64,000 nucleotides of DNA from Myxococcota bacterium (GCA_022842935.1 JALHOP010000013.1:122130-186129); one strand, 5' to 3'. Counted from the first letter of the stretch, positions 18,114 to 27,243 are shown. Translations and numbers: made by a program. The notes: generated from the letters alone by a model not told the origin.

Positions 18114-21100
18114 TCAGCGGCCCGTCGCGCCGCGGTACAGCAGCCAGTTGAGCGCGGCGAAGTAGCTAGTGTGCGAGGGGAGGTTCGTGCCGTCTGCCGC
18201 GTTACGGTACTCGTTACCGTTAGGGGTGCCGAATCGCGCGAGCACGCCGACAACCTGAATGCTGCCGTCGGCGAGCCGGACGAAGACAGGACCGCCGCTC
18301 ATGCCACCGGTAGTCGGCGGATTGACGTTGCTCACGGCCATGCCCGCGGTGCCCCGCCCGTCGCGCGTGCCGGTCGCTGAACCTGCAGCGCCAACAAGGT
18401 TCGCGCCAACGTATTCGCCGGCTGCGTTGATGTTTCCCCAGGCCGCGTAGCCGAACTCGTAGATGGGTGCGCCATAGTCTGGCGCCCCGCCGACGCGCGG
18501 GAGGCTCGCGAGCGAGACCCCCGGACGAAGAGCGTTCAAGGTTTCGGGCGACAGGGTGACCAGGTAGCCGTCCGTCGCTCCAAGCTCACGTTCCCCCATG
18601 CTCACGTGGCCCGTCGGGGTGACGACTCCTGTCGACAATGCGACTTGACCGTCGTGCGGGATCTCGATGAGTCGACCCAGGGCATCGCGCGCCATGAATG
18701 CGGTGGTCGCGCCCGGCCGCACCACGTGGTTCGCCGTGATGAGGACCGCGCGGTCGACGCCGTCGATAGTGGTGACCGCGAGCACGCCTGACCCTAGGTC
18801 TTGCGAGGGCATCCCCGCTTCGGTCCTGTGAATGGCCACCGTGGAGAGGCGACCCATGGCGGCGACGTCGGCGGGGACCGCGTCCGCGATGAGCGACTGC
18901 CCGGCGACGGCGCGCTGGGCCCAAAGCTCACTAGTTTGCATGGGGACGCCGTAGTCTCTGAGGGCGCTGACGACGACCTCTCGTGTTCTCTGCAGCTGAT
19001 TTGGGTAGCTCACCGAGACGAAGTTCCCGCCCTCGTAGTTGTATTGGACCGGTGGTTGTCCCGGGCTAAGGATGAGGATCTGCTGCGCGCCCGTGCGATA
19101 GTCGTTGGTGGTGCTGACGTGCAGGTTGGGGTTCGCTCGCAGCTCGTCGGCGATGTTGCTGACCTGCTCCATCTTCGCACCGAGGCCGCTCGTGACGACG
19201 TCCAAGTTGGTACGCGTTCCTACGAGCTCGCCGTTCGCGAAGGTGTAGGTCACCTGCGTGCCGTTGGTGGTCCAGACGTCGATGATTTGGTTCCCGCGCG
19301 GCGTCTCGTTGATTTCGACCGTGAGGTTCGGGTTGTTGAAGAGCTCGGCGTACATCGCGTCGACCGGGCGTAAGCCGGGGGCTCGGGTGGAGCTCGAGCC
19401 GCTGAGGACCAGGGTGGACGGCTGCGGAACCGCTCCCTCGTCGCTCTGTGGTTCTGACTCCGCAATGACGTTAGAAACGGTACCTTCGGTGCTCTGCGTT
19501 CGACTGACCGCGTCGGTGTCTTCGCTGTTGCGTGCGCCGCTGGCCGCGCCGTTGCCGACGGTCATGAGGGCGCTCTCCCAGTCGAGCTCGCCAGTTCCAG
19601 CGAGGCTGCCAGCCTGCGTGCCGACGAGACGCGCCGTGGTGCCCGGCGCGAGGCCGAGCGAGTCGTCGACGCTGACCGCGAGGTCCGTGCCATTGAACGC
19701 AGTCGTGACGGCGCCGTTGGCACCACCAGCAAGCCCCGCCGCAACCAGGCCTTCGCCTTCGATGCGGCCGGTCGTAATGAGCTGGTTCGTTGCCGAGCTG
19801 CTTGCACCCTGCGCCGCGCCAGCGATGCCTGCGACCGCTGTAGCGGACATGCCAGAGCTTGCGAGCGACGATGTCACGACACTTTCAGCGCCGGCGCCGA
19901 CAACGCTGCCGGCGTAGGCACCGGCGCCCGCGATCGCGATGTCTCGGAGTGAGCCCCCGTCGTACGCGGTGAATGACGCGCTCACGCCAGCCGCAAGCAC
20001 CGGTCCGCCGATGAAGGTCGCCGCGAGGGTCACGAGGGCTCGTCCGAGGCCGCTCTCGAAGAAGCCTTGGCGACGGTTGTTGTTCATCTCCACGGCGGTT
20101 GCGATGAGGCTTCGGTTGGCGAGGACGCCGTAGTTGGGGTCGTACCGAAACAGCTGGCTGCGTACGGCTTCTTGCTTCTCCGGCGTGTCGGCGCCGAACT
20201 GAGCGAAGACGTCGGGCAAGAGCTTCGCGACGTCGTCGTTGATGGGACCCTTGTCGCCGATCTGCACCCATTCGCCGGCGAGCGCGTCGTTGGGGACCGC
20301 GTGATATGCGCGCGACAGCACCGCGTTGTCTTGGGTGAGGTCGATAGTGCGGTGCGAGGTGTCGAGAGAGGCGTCACCACCGCGCGAGCGGGAGTTGTTG
20401 AACGAAATGGTGAGGTCGCGCGGCGTGCTCGCGGACAAGCCGATGGCCTCGAGGTGGCCGGCTTCGTTGCCAAGTCGCGCGGGGGTGGAAACATCACCGC
20501 TCTCTGCGTTGAGCTCGAGGGTGGGAGCCGATACGAGGTAGGCGCGATCAGCGGCGGAGGGCGCGCGTCCCTCGGCGGCCTCGAACGCGGCGCGGGTGCC
20601 GACAGTGCCGTTCGACAGCAGATAGGCGCGGTTCGCATCGGCGTACGCGGCGATGTTGGCGCCCGATAGGCCGAGCTGGGTGACGGCCTGGAAGGTTGGG
20701 GCTGGAACCTGCCGCGGGACCCGGATGGTATGCGAGCCACCCTCACCGTAGTTGTCGTTCGCGTATTCGGTGACGAGCCTCTCGACGAAGACCAACGACT
20801 GCGCGTCGAGGTGGTCCTGCACGGTCGTGGTTTGGTCGCTGGACGCGAGCAACACGTGTCCGCCGGTGCTCGCCTGCGCTGCGGCGATGACATCGGGCGG
20901 GAGCCATTCGTAGACACCGAGGTCGTGACCGGCGGCGCGGAGCTGTTGTGGTGCGGTGCCGTAGACCGCGGGCATGATATAGTCGCCGTTTTCGCCCGAG
21001 CTGACGGTGGTCTCGGCGCTCACGCGATAGGCACGGTCTGCAGCGCTCGGCGCGCGACCGTGGGTAGCCTCGAACTCGGCGCGTGTGCCGATCGTCCCGT

Positions 21101-22328
21101 TGGTGATGAGGTAGGCTCCGTTCGCCTCAAGGTAGGCGGCGGTTTGCGCCGCGTCGAGGTGAAGCTCGTGTGCTGCCTCGCCAATCGAAACAGCGAACTG
21201 GCGCTCGACCTGAACGGTCGTGGCGAGGGTGCTCTCGCCCTGTTCGGTGTAGCGGACATCGTCGACGGTGCGCGTGACGAAGACGAGCGCTTGGTCCGCG
21301 AGATATTGCGCGCCCGAGGTCGACTGCCCAGCAACACTCTCTTGCCCGGTGACGCCAGCATCACCGATCGCCCAGAAGGCGTTGCCTTGCGGCGTGACCG
21401 GTGCGGCCGGTGCCGAGGGCGGGGGCGGTGCGACGCTTGCCTCTGTATTCGCGACAGCGGCAGAAGAGCGAGGCGCCACGGTTGCGGCTCTCGCGGCGGT
21501 CGCTGTTGCGTCGAGGTGCGTCCCCGCAGCGAGATGCTGCTCGGCGATACCGGCCCAGTAACTTAGCACGGGTGCGAGCTGCGCTTCGTTCGCGGCGTTG
21601 TAGTTCGCTGCGATCTGCGTGAGCGCGGTCGCGGTGATCTGCGCCCCTTGCGCGTTGACTGGCACGAAGCTCGCGGCTGTGAGCTGCGATGCGAGCGCCA
21701 TAGCGTCCTGGACGGACCTCTGCGGCGCCGGGGCCTCTTCGATGAGCACCATCGCGGCCTCGACCGTCGCGGCAGCCTGGCTCGCCGCTGCCTCGCTGAG
21801 CGCGTCCGCTTCAGCGACAGCGTCTTGGGCTTGGGCAGCCGCGCTCTCGGCCATTTGAGCCACGTCTTCCGCAGACTCGCCGAGCTCGGATGCGAGCTCG
21901 CGCATCTCTTGTGCAATCGCCGCGGCCTCATTGGCACCAGCGGCCGCGTCGAATGCGTAGACGTCGTATTCTCCCGCATCAGCGCTCATGGCCATCTGCG
22001 CCATTTGCTGCGCTTCGCGGAAGCGCTCCATCGCCGCGTTGTACTGGGCGACCATGTCTTGCAGCCGCGCCGCGGCGTTGAGCGCACGCTCACGGACGTC
22101 GTCCGAGCGCTCTTGTTGGGCTTCGATGATGATGCGGTTGACGTCGAAGGTCAGTGCCGAGTCATCGACGATCGGCAGGTGGCTCGGAGCAGGGGAGGTG
22201 ACGCCGTAAATGCCGGAGGCATCAACTAACCCATCGTAGACTGGTTGCTGCCTTTGATGAGCCGGCGCGTTGGTGTTTGGGTAGACGAGCGGTGCCGAGG
22301 ATACAGAGCCGACGCGGATATCACCCAT
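18114..22328 (-). CDS. giant modular protein with C-terminal trypsin-like domain
   Basis: The product is 1,404 residues from ATG 22328, which has GGGAGG ten bases upstream (GTG 22346 does not). It has no classical signal peptide. Order: Ala/Gln/Glu-rich helical region with coiled-coil character (about 60-225); Ala/Pro linker; two divergent copies of a 110-residue repeat (about 345-455 and 507-617), each with AYL..NGT.GTRA.FEA..GRAPSAADRAY; an Ala/Gly-rich hydrophobic region (about 765-915) like pre-toxin segments of contact-dependent toxins; a linker; two short YTF/YNY strand repeats (about 990-1110); and a trypsin-like serine protease domain (about 1160-1404) with His in ITANHVV (about 1201), Asp in GATDGYL (about 1253) and Ser in GMSGGPVF (about 1344). 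It looks like a secreted or delivered modular effector. The delivery route is unknown. Confidence 0.8.
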   Translation of the reverse strand: MGDIRVGSVSSAPLVYPNTNAPAHQRQQPVYDGLVDASGIYGVTSPAPSHLPIVDDSALTFDVNRIIIEAQQERSDDVRERALNAAARLQDMVAQYNAAMERFREAQQMAQMAMSADAGEYDVYAFDAAAGANEAAAIAQEMRELASELGESAEDVAQMAESAAAQAQDAVAEADALSEAAASQAAATVEAAMVLIEEAPAPQRSVQDAMALASQLTAASFVPVNAQGAQITATALTQIAANYNAANEAQLAPVLSYWAGIAEQHLAAGTHLDATATAARAATVAPRSSAAVANTEASVAPPPPSAPAAPVTPQGNAFWAIGDAGVTGQESVAGQSTSGAQYLADQALVFVTRTVDDVRYTEQGESTLATTVQVERQFAVSIGEAAHELHLDAAQTAAYLEANGAYLITNGTIGTRAEFEATHGRAPSAADRAYRVSAETTVSSGENGDYIMPAVYGTAPQQLRAAGHDLGVYEWLPPDVIAAAQASTGGHVLLASSDQTTTVQDHLDAQSLVFVERLVTEYANDNYGEGGSHTIRVPRQVPAPTFQAVTQLGLSGANIAAYADANRAYLLSNGTVGTRAAFEAAEGRAPSAADRAYLVSAPTLELNAESGDVSTPARLGNEAGHLEAIGLSASTPRDLTISFNNSRSRGGDASLDTSHRTIDLTQDNAVLSRAYHAVPNDALAGEWVQIGDKGPINDDVAKLLPDVFAQFGADTPEKQEAVRSQLFRYDPNYGVLANRSLIATAVEMNNNRRQGFFESGLGRALVTLAATFIGGPVLAAGVSASFTAYDGGSLRDIAIAGAGAYAGSVVGAGAESVVTSSLASSGMSATAVAGIAGAAQGASSSATNQLITTGRIEGEGLVAAGLAGGANGAVTTAFNGTDLAVSVDDSLGLAPGTTARLVGTQAGSLAGTGELDWESALMTVGNGAASGARNSEDTDAVSRTQSTEGTVSNVIAESEPQSDEGAVPQPSTLVLSGSSSTRAPGLRPVDAMYAELFNNPNLTVEINETPRGNQIIDVWTTNGTQVTYTFANGELVGTRTNLDVVTSGLGAKMEQVSNIADELRANPNLHVSTTNDYRTGAQQILILSPGQPPVQYNYEGGNFVSVSYPNQLQRTREVVVSALRDYGVPMQTSELWAQRAVAGQSLIADAVPADVAAMGRLSTVAIHRTEAGMPSQDLGSGVLAVTTIDGVDRAVLITANHVVRPGATTAFMARDALGRLIEIPHDGQVALSTGVVTPTGHVSMGERELGATDGYLVTLSPETLNALRPGVSLASLPRVGGAPDYGAPIYEFGYAAWGNINAAGEYVGANLVGAAGSATGTRDGRGTAGMAVSNVNPPTTGGMSGGPVFVRLADGSIQVVGVLARFGTPNGNEYRNAADGTNLPSHTSYFAALNWLLYRGATGR

Positions 22329-22454
22329 GAGCAGGTATCCTCCCACCGGGCCCTACACCTGCTCGTGCGACGCTGGCCGACATGGCACCATGACGCGGCG
22401 GCAGTATGGAAAGTCGGGAGGTCGGTTCCAGGGGCGCCGCTCGAACCCCGCGGA

Positions 22455-22817
22455 TCACTCTGGCGCGAGCTCATCCCAGTCGATGCGGCCCTCGACGAAC
22501 CCGGCGTCGTATTCTGGTCCGGCGGCGGCGTGCGACCAGCCGTCGCGGATGGCAAGTCGAATGGTTTGCGCCACGACGAACGGTGGCACGCGGTCGAAGC
22601 GATGCGAGAGCATCTTGCCCTGAGTGCGGTACCTCTCCACGACCGGTTCCCAGCGCACCGTGGCACGTAGCCGTGCTCCAGCGCCACCATCGCGCTGCAC
22701 GACGAACGACACCGTCCGCTTCTCTCTGCGAACCATGTCGTCGGGTAGCTCGCTCATCCAGCGGTAGCGAATGGTGTCGACCACGATCGTTCGGGAGGCG
22801 CGGCGCGGGAGGGCCAT
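22455..22817 (-). CDS. small hypothetical protein
   Basis: This 120-residue protein runs from ATG 22817 (GGGAGG nearby on the coding side is in the reading frame, not a binding site). The pattern TIVVDTIRYRWMSEL, VSFVVQRDGGAGARLRATV and PPFVVAQTIRLAIRDGW is typical of a widespread small uncharacterised family found in Planctomycetes and Myxococcota genomes; this is recollection, and I know no assigned function. It sits 126 bases upstream of the giant protease gene on the same strand, so it may share its transcript and could be an accessory or immunity partner. Confidence 0.65.
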   Translation of the reverse strand: MALPRRASRTIVVDTIRYRWMSELPDDMVRREKRTVSFVVQRDGGAGARLRATVRWEPVVERYRTQGKMLSHRFDRVPPFVVAQTIRLAIRDGWSHAAAGPEYDAGFVEGRIDWDELAPE

Positions 22818-23031
22818 ACGAGACCCTAACACCCAAGCGTATCGTGTTGAGGTCCCCTAAAATCGAATTGGCTTGGACGGGCCTCGCGTCCGCTACGCGG
22901 AATGAACCATTGTCATGGGGCCAGCCAAACGTTGGTTGCAACCCCGGAACGCGACCCAACGATACGTTCCAGCAGTGCGTCGGGTTTCCTGAGCCGTGTG
23001 GGCTACGAGCGGTCGCCGCGAAAGCAGTGGG

Positions 23032-23949
23032 ATGGAGACGGCAAACGTCAGACCAAGGCAGCTGGGTGTCGGGCAAGCGGCGGATCGCGGTCCCACGCGC
23101 ACGCCATCTCCCGTGTCGATTCCGGCGTCCGGGGCCGAAGCCGCGGCGCTCCAGAACGCCGCACGCCTCCGCTATCGCGTACAAGGCCCGACGGTGCGGC
23201 TTCTCGCGCTACGTGAGCCACCACCGACCGTCGCGCGGCGCGTAGCGACCGCTTTGACGTCGCGACCACCCCGGCCTGTGGCCTTGTCGAATCAGCCTGC
23301 GAGCCTGCCGGAAGGGTTGTCGGCCGCCGATGCGGTGCGCGCCTACGGGAGCATGACTGACGCCGCGTACAGTTGCACGAGCCCCGCCCAGCGGGGCCGT
23401 GACCTCAGCGCGCTGGATATCGAGCAACTTGGTTTGGCGCTCGGCGACACAGCGGACCTCTTACGCTGTCCCAATCACCCCGTGCGATACATCGCTCGCG
23501 TCGACAAAGGCGCCGACAAGAGCTGTGGGCTCGTCGACAGCATCAGCGGACACTGGTACTTTGCGCATCAGGTCGTGACGCTCACAGATTCGAAGCGGAG
23601 CCCACGCGAGGTTGGCGTGCATGAAATCGTGCACGGTGCCTTGCAGAGTCACGACCCTCGCGACTGCACGAATCACCCAAACGGGTGGAGCCCTCTCCTG
23701 CGCGAGTGGCAAACCACCATGGGGTGGAGCGAAGACGGCAAGAAGCTCGTGAGCAAGACACCCGGGGAGGCTCCCCCGACACCGCACGCGGCGCTCACGG
23801 TCTGGGAGGACATGGCCGAGAGCTTCACCATGTACCTGCTCGAGCCCGAGAAGCTCCGCGCGAAGTCCAAGACGCGGTTTGCCTTCGCTGAGCGCGTCAT
23901 ACGTGAGCTGCGGGAACGGGGGCTCGCTGTCATGGCGGCTCGCCCTTAG
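23032..23949 (+). CDS. putative zinc metallopeptidase
   Basis: The product is 305 residues from ATG 23032. The catalytic centre is visible: HEIVH at about 197-201 (His, Glu, His of a HExxH zincin) and, about 60 residues later, WEDMAESFTMYLLEPEKL, whose Glu (259 or 263) suits the third zinc ligand of a gluzincin. Cysteines at about 115, 146, 165 and 212 could form disulfides. The first about 90 residues are Pro/Ala/Arg-rich and disordered-looking, without a signal peptide, as in proteins delivered by specialised secretion. It is divergent from the neighbouring trypsin-tipped gene cluster, so this block holds two unrelated peptidases. The substrate is unknown. Confidence 0.65.
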   Translation: METANVRPRQLGVGQAADRGPTRTPSPVSIPASGAEAAALQNAARLRYRVQGPTVRLLALREPPPTVARRVATALTSRPPRPVALSNQPASLPEGLSAADAVRAYGSMTDAAYSCTSPAQRGRDLSALDIEQLGLALGDTADLLRCPNHPVRYIARVDKGADKSCGLVDSISGHWYFAHQVVTLTDSKRSPREVGVHEIVHGALQSHDPRDCTNHPNGWSPLLREWQTTMGWSEDGKKLVSKTPGEAPPTPHAALTVWEDMAESFTMYLLEPEKLRAKSKTRFAFAERVIRELRERGLAVMAARP

Positions 23950-23959
23950 CGTTAGGCCC

Positions 23960-24298
23960 TCACCACTCGCGGGTCGCAATCAGCTCTTCGCTGTCTGCAT
24001 CGAAGCCGTACGCTTTAGCGATGCGGGCGAAATCTTCCGCAATGGCTTCGCGCGCACCCGTTTCGATCTCGCTGCCGTGCTCTTCGAAGAAACCCTGGAG
24101 GCCGTTGATTTCCTCGGTCGCCGCGTGGGTCAAGCGATAGAGGCCATCGAGATCGGTCGGGCGCTCGCGCTCGATGCGTTCGCACAGGGCGACGAGGACC
24201 TGCTTCGTTTTGTCGACGCAAACGCTAGGAAAGTAGCTGTCGGCGGTCATGCTTTGGAGGAACGGGTAGGTCTTCATCTCGGCGTTTGCGATCGGCAT
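23960..24298 (-). CDS. DUF5713 family protein
   Basis: This 112-residue protein matches the DUF5713 pattern as I know it: MKTYPFLQSMTADSYFP near the start, then VDKTKQVLVALCERIE, LYRLTHAATEEINGLQ, SEIETGAREAIAEDF and the ending YGFDADSEELIATREW. It is an all-helical small cytosolic family of unknown function, widespread in bacteria. GGAG nine bases before ATG 24298 supports the start. Upstream, TTTCTCGAC is repeated at 24351 and 24380, possibly a regulatory site. Confidence 0.88.
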   Translation of the reverse strand: MPIANAEMKTYPFLQSMTADSYFPSVCVDKTKQVLVALCERIERERPTDLDGLYRLTHAATEEINGLQGFFEEHGSEIETGAREAIAEDFARIAKAYGFDADSEELIATREW

Positions 24299-24661
24299 CG
24301 AGCGTTCTCCAAAGGCGAAAGAAGGAGCATCTAGAGAATCAATCAGGAACTTTCTCGACTCAAGATTCGACTAGGAAAATTTCTCGACGGAGTGGCACGA
24401 AGGTCTTCGTTTTCCCTCGCGTCGGTGTTGACGGCAGTGGCGCGACTACTCCCAAGCTCCCTCAGGCTGGCCAGCGCGCATCGAACAAGAGCTCGTTTAC
24501 TTGGACGAGGTACTTTCGCAGGCACGCAGCGCGCTCTGTCTTCGCGAAGACGCGATCTTCGCGATCTCAACGCCGATCGCACCCGCTGTCGCGACATCTT
24601 TCGTGCGCGGGCGAGTTGCGAGAGCACGTCTTCTCTGGGTTTGTCGACTAGCTGGCCGCGG
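24299..24661. other. intergenic, possible promoter repeats
   Basis: I see no gene. The stretch just upstream of the DUF5713 start is AT-richer than its surroundings and contains TTTCTCGAC twice, 29 bases apart (24351-24359 and 24380-24388), plus a third related CGACT. The remainder holds only Arg/Ser-rich frames that look non-coding. Confidence 0.35.
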
Positions 24662-25153
24662 CTAGCGGGCTTGGTGCCAGTGGAAGCGCATCGCCACGTT
24701 GCATCGCTGATACCGCGGTCCGAATTCGCGCATGACCTCGTTGTCGCGCGTAAACCCAAGCTTCTCGTACAGATGGATTGCCGACGCGCACTTCGAGCTG
24801 GTGAGCAGGTAGAGCTTGTCGGCGCCGAGCTGCTTGGCGCGCTCGATCGTCGCCTGCAGCAAGAACTCGCCAGCCTTGCGCCCGCGCGCTGCCTCGAGCA
24901 CGCCCATCTTCGTAAGCTCGAACTGGCCAGGTCCTGTCTTCTGGAGCGCACAGGTGCCGACGATGCCGAGGCCCTCGGCTTCGACGAATAAAATGTCGCC
25001 ACCCGGGGCGATGATGCGTTCGTACGGGTTCTCGAGCACCTCGCGGTCCGTGGGCTCGAGCGCGAACATCGAGGCGATCCACTCCGCGTTGATGTCGTGG
25101 AACGCCTGGGCTAGCTCGCTCGCGTACGGCCGGATCTTCAAGCCGGTGAACAT
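24662..25153 (-). CDS. GNAT-family N-acetyltransferase
   Basis: The product is 163 residues from ATG 25153. It has the GNAT fold landmarks: strand 4 and the acetyl-CoA entry ELTKMGVLEAARGRKAGEFLLQATIERA, with the pyrophosphate-binding loop RGRKAG in the place of the usual Q/RxxGxG/A; a following strand LYLLTSS; and the C-terminal motif AIHLYEKLGFTRDNE. The substrate is unknown; N-terminal amines of small molecules or proteins are typical. The frame also opens at TTG 25189, but that extension is Pro/His-rich and has no binding site. Confidence 0.88.
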   Translation of the reverse strand: MFTGLKIRPYASELAQAFHDINAEWIASMFALEPTDREVLENPYERIIAPGGDILFVEAEGLGIVGTCALQKTGPGQFELTKMGVLEAARGRKAGEFLLQATIERAKQLGADKLYLLTSSKCASAIHLYEKLGFTRDNEVMREFGPRYQRCNVAMRFHWHQAR

Positions 25154-25245
25154 GACAGCGACAGTAGGAGGGTGTCGGTGAACTGGCAAGATGGGAGGAC
25201 GCTACGTGCTCACGCAGCGCCTTCTCAGTGACCGCGAGCTCGCCC

Positions 25246-25386
25246 TCAACCCGTGGTGTTGCGGTCGTAGTCGGCGCGCGTGCAATAGTCGATACGCATG
25301 GGCGCGATCTTGCCGGCGCCGAAGGTCGCGGTGACGTGAATGTCGATGATGGTTCGCCGAAATGGTCGACCTGGAGAACGAAACAA
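25246..25386 (-). pseudogene. possible short 3' remnant
   Basis: A minus-strand frame ending at TGA 25246 reads TIIDIHVTATFGAGKIAPM followed by RIDYCTRADYDRN, which looks like the end of a genuine protein. It is closed by a stop about 45 codons upstream and has no credible start. I interpret it as a possible remnant; the rest of 25154-25519 contains nothing I recognise. Confidence 0.25.
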
Positions 25387-25519
25387 CGGCTCACAGCGCG
25401 AACGCTAGACCGACGAGAAACCTCGTTGCAAACGTCGACCGGCACGCTGTCACGGTTTCGTTGCACGTTGTCACGGGCGGGTTCGCGCGACGAGGCGGCC
25501 ACGGACGCGATAAACCGGC

Positions 25520-26608
25520 ATGGCCGACGACATCGCCGCTCTCCGCGAGCTCGCTCGCTTTTTCTCCGAGCCTCGCAATCATCTCGACCGTGACATCGCG
25601 CGCGTCTCGGACGCCGAGCTCTCGGGAGCCCGTGACCGCGTCGCTCCGTCCACCGGCGCGACCGTGGATGCGTTGGTTTATGGACGGGGAGCCTACCAAG
25701 CGCTTCGGGGTGTCGCTCGCGAAGGGTGGGCCAATGATCGTCAAGTCTCGCTCGACGACCTGCGCGGAGCGGTCGGCGCTGCCGCAGGCTCTGCGCAGAG
25801 GACGCTATTCGCGCGGCTCGCAGCAGCCCACCATGCGCTTGCGCGCGTCGACGCTCCGGCGCTCGCGCGACATCGCGCGCTCGACCGATCCGACCTTGGG
25901 CACTTCGTCAACGCAGGGCAGGTGCGCGCGCTCCTCGCGGTCGCCGACGCGCAGACGACCAGCCGCTATCGAGAGCTCGGCCGTACCCGTCGCGACTTTG
26001 GCCACTTCGAGAGCAGTAGTCTCGTGCAGCTCGTGCTCGCGCAGGGTGGCCCTCAGGCGGTCGCCCGTTTCGATGCATTGCGTGGCCAGACCCTGCCGTC
26101 CGCTTCGTTCAGGAACGACGACCTAGCGCGGGCCATGCTGGCAAATGGGCCGACCGATGCGGCAGAGCGCTACCAGCAGTTGGGCGCCTTGGGACTCGAC
26201 TTTGGCAACTACCGCAATGCGGGCATCGTGCGGGCGCTCCTCGCGACTGGCCCTGCCGGTGCCGTCGACCGCTATCGCGAGCTCCAGACGCGTCCTGGCG
26301 ACTTCGGCCACTTCCGCTCCGATGCACTCGTGAGAGCCATCCTGGCGACTGGCCCGGCCGACGCTCTCCATCGCTATGAAGAGCTCGTGCGCAGCGGGCT
26401 CGACTCTGGTCACTTCCGGAACGCCGCAGTCGTGCGCGCGCTGCTTGCAACTGCGCCAGCCGGAAGCATCGAACGCTATCGCGCACTCGGTGAGCTCGAG
26501 ATCGAGCTTGGGCACTTCTATCAGAGCGGGGTCGCGCGTGCCGTGCTTGCTTCGGGTCGCGTGTCGCCGACGCTTCCAGCCGTCCTTTCGATGCACGACG
26601 ACGACTGA
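25520..26608 (+). CDS. 34-residue tandem-repeat protein
   Basis: This 362-residue soluble protein has a helical N-terminal region (about 1-120) without an assigned fold. It is followed by units starting at residues 125, 159, 193, 227, 261, 295 and 329, an exact 34-residue period. The consensus is DFGHFRN..LVRALLATGPA.A..RY.EL, that is a GHF turn, a hydrophobic helix, a Gly-Pro turn and a second helix with an Arg-Tyr pair. This is the length of TPR/PPR-like solenoids, but the consensus matches none that I know. An isolated weak copy may precede the array. A protein- or peptide-binding solenoid is likely. No signal peptide, and the start at ATG 25520 lacks a strong binding site. Confidence 0.75.
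   Translation: MADDIAALRELARFFSEPRNHLDRDIARVSDAELSGARDRVAPSTGATVDALVYGRGAYQALRGVAREGWANDRQVSLDDLRGAVGAAAGSAQRTLFARLAAAHHALARVDAPALARHRALDRSDLGHFVNAGQVRALLAVADAQTTSRYRELGRTRRDFGHFESSSLVQLVLAQGGPQAVARFDALRGQTLPSASFRNDDLARAMLANGPTDAAERYQQLGALGLDFGNYRNAGIVRALLATGPAGAVDRYRELQTRPGDFGHFRSDALVRAILATGPADALHRYEELVRSGLDSGHFRNAAVVRALLATAPAGSIERYRALGELEIELGHFYQSGVARAVLASGRVSPTLPAVLSMHDDD
25892..26605 (+). repeat. array encoding seven 34-residue units
   Basis: The 102-base units in this stretch correspond to the protein repeats described for the enclosing gene. Protein similarity is clear, with units 4 to 6 closest. The DNA is diverged enough that recent expansion is not obvious. Confidence 0.7.
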
Positions 26609-26609
26609 T

Positions 26610-27041
26610 GTGGTCGTGAACGTCCACCTCACGCTTCTGCTCGCGAACGTCGCCGCGACCTGGCTAATGGTCGGCGTCATCTGGGTGGTCCAGCTCGTGC
26701 ACTATCCGATGTTCTCCATGGTCGATCGAGCACGCTTCGTCGCGTTTCATCGCTACCACAGCGCGCGCATTACGTTCATCGTATTCCCCGCGATGGTCAT
26801 CGAGCTGGGCACGGCGCTCGTCATCGCCTACCGGCTGGGCTCCGTGCTCGCGTGGGTTGGGTTCGGCTGCGCTGCGCTCACGTGGCTTGTGACTGCGGGC
26901 TTGTCCGTGCCTGCTCATGAGCGGCTCGGCAACGTCTTCGATGCGGCCGCGCACCGTCGCTTGGTTGCCAGCAATTGGCTCCGCACCGTTGCCTTCACGG
27001 CGCATGGTGTCGTGACGCTGGCGCTCGTCGTCGCGGGCTGA
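26610..27041 (+). CDS. small integral membrane protein
   Basis: This is a protein of about 143 residues beginning at GTG 26610 (or 26616), one base after the previous stop codon, so it is probably translationally coupled. It has four hydrophobic helices: LTLLLANVAATWLMVGVIW, FIVFPAMVIELGTALVIAY, a third around VLAWVGFGCAALTWLV, and the last around TAHGVVTLALVV. Conserved charged features include QLVHYPMF and HRRLVASNWLRT. I recognise the general pattern of a common small uncharacterised membrane family (VHYP... and NWLRT signatures) but cannot name it. Coupling to the 34-residue-repeat gene suggests they act together. Confidence 0.7.
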   Translation: MVVNVHLTLLLANVAATWLMVGVIWVVQLVHYPMFSMVDRARFVAFHRYHSARITFIVFPAMVIELGTALVIAYRLGSVLAWVGFGCAALTWLVTAGLSVPAHERLGNVFDAAAHRRLVASNWLRTVAFTAHGVVTLALVVAG

Positions 27042-27243
27042 GCGCCCGTGGTCAACGAAGGCGAGAACAGGGTTATCTGGAGCCCATCGGGGCGTCGAGA
27101 GAACCAGTGGTCGGGAAACACGCGGCGCAGGGCCGTGACACGTTCGGCCGAAGCGCCTGACGTTCTACCGGCGCGCTCGCCAGCTGCGTGCCACGCGGAG
27201 TAGGTTCTTCGCGGCAGGCGCAAGCTTCACGGAGGAACGAGCG

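Noticed and set aside
24392..24991. Plus-strand frame of 199 codons
   Set aside because: It is Arg/Ser/Leu-rich and mostly antisense to the GNAT gene, with no motif.
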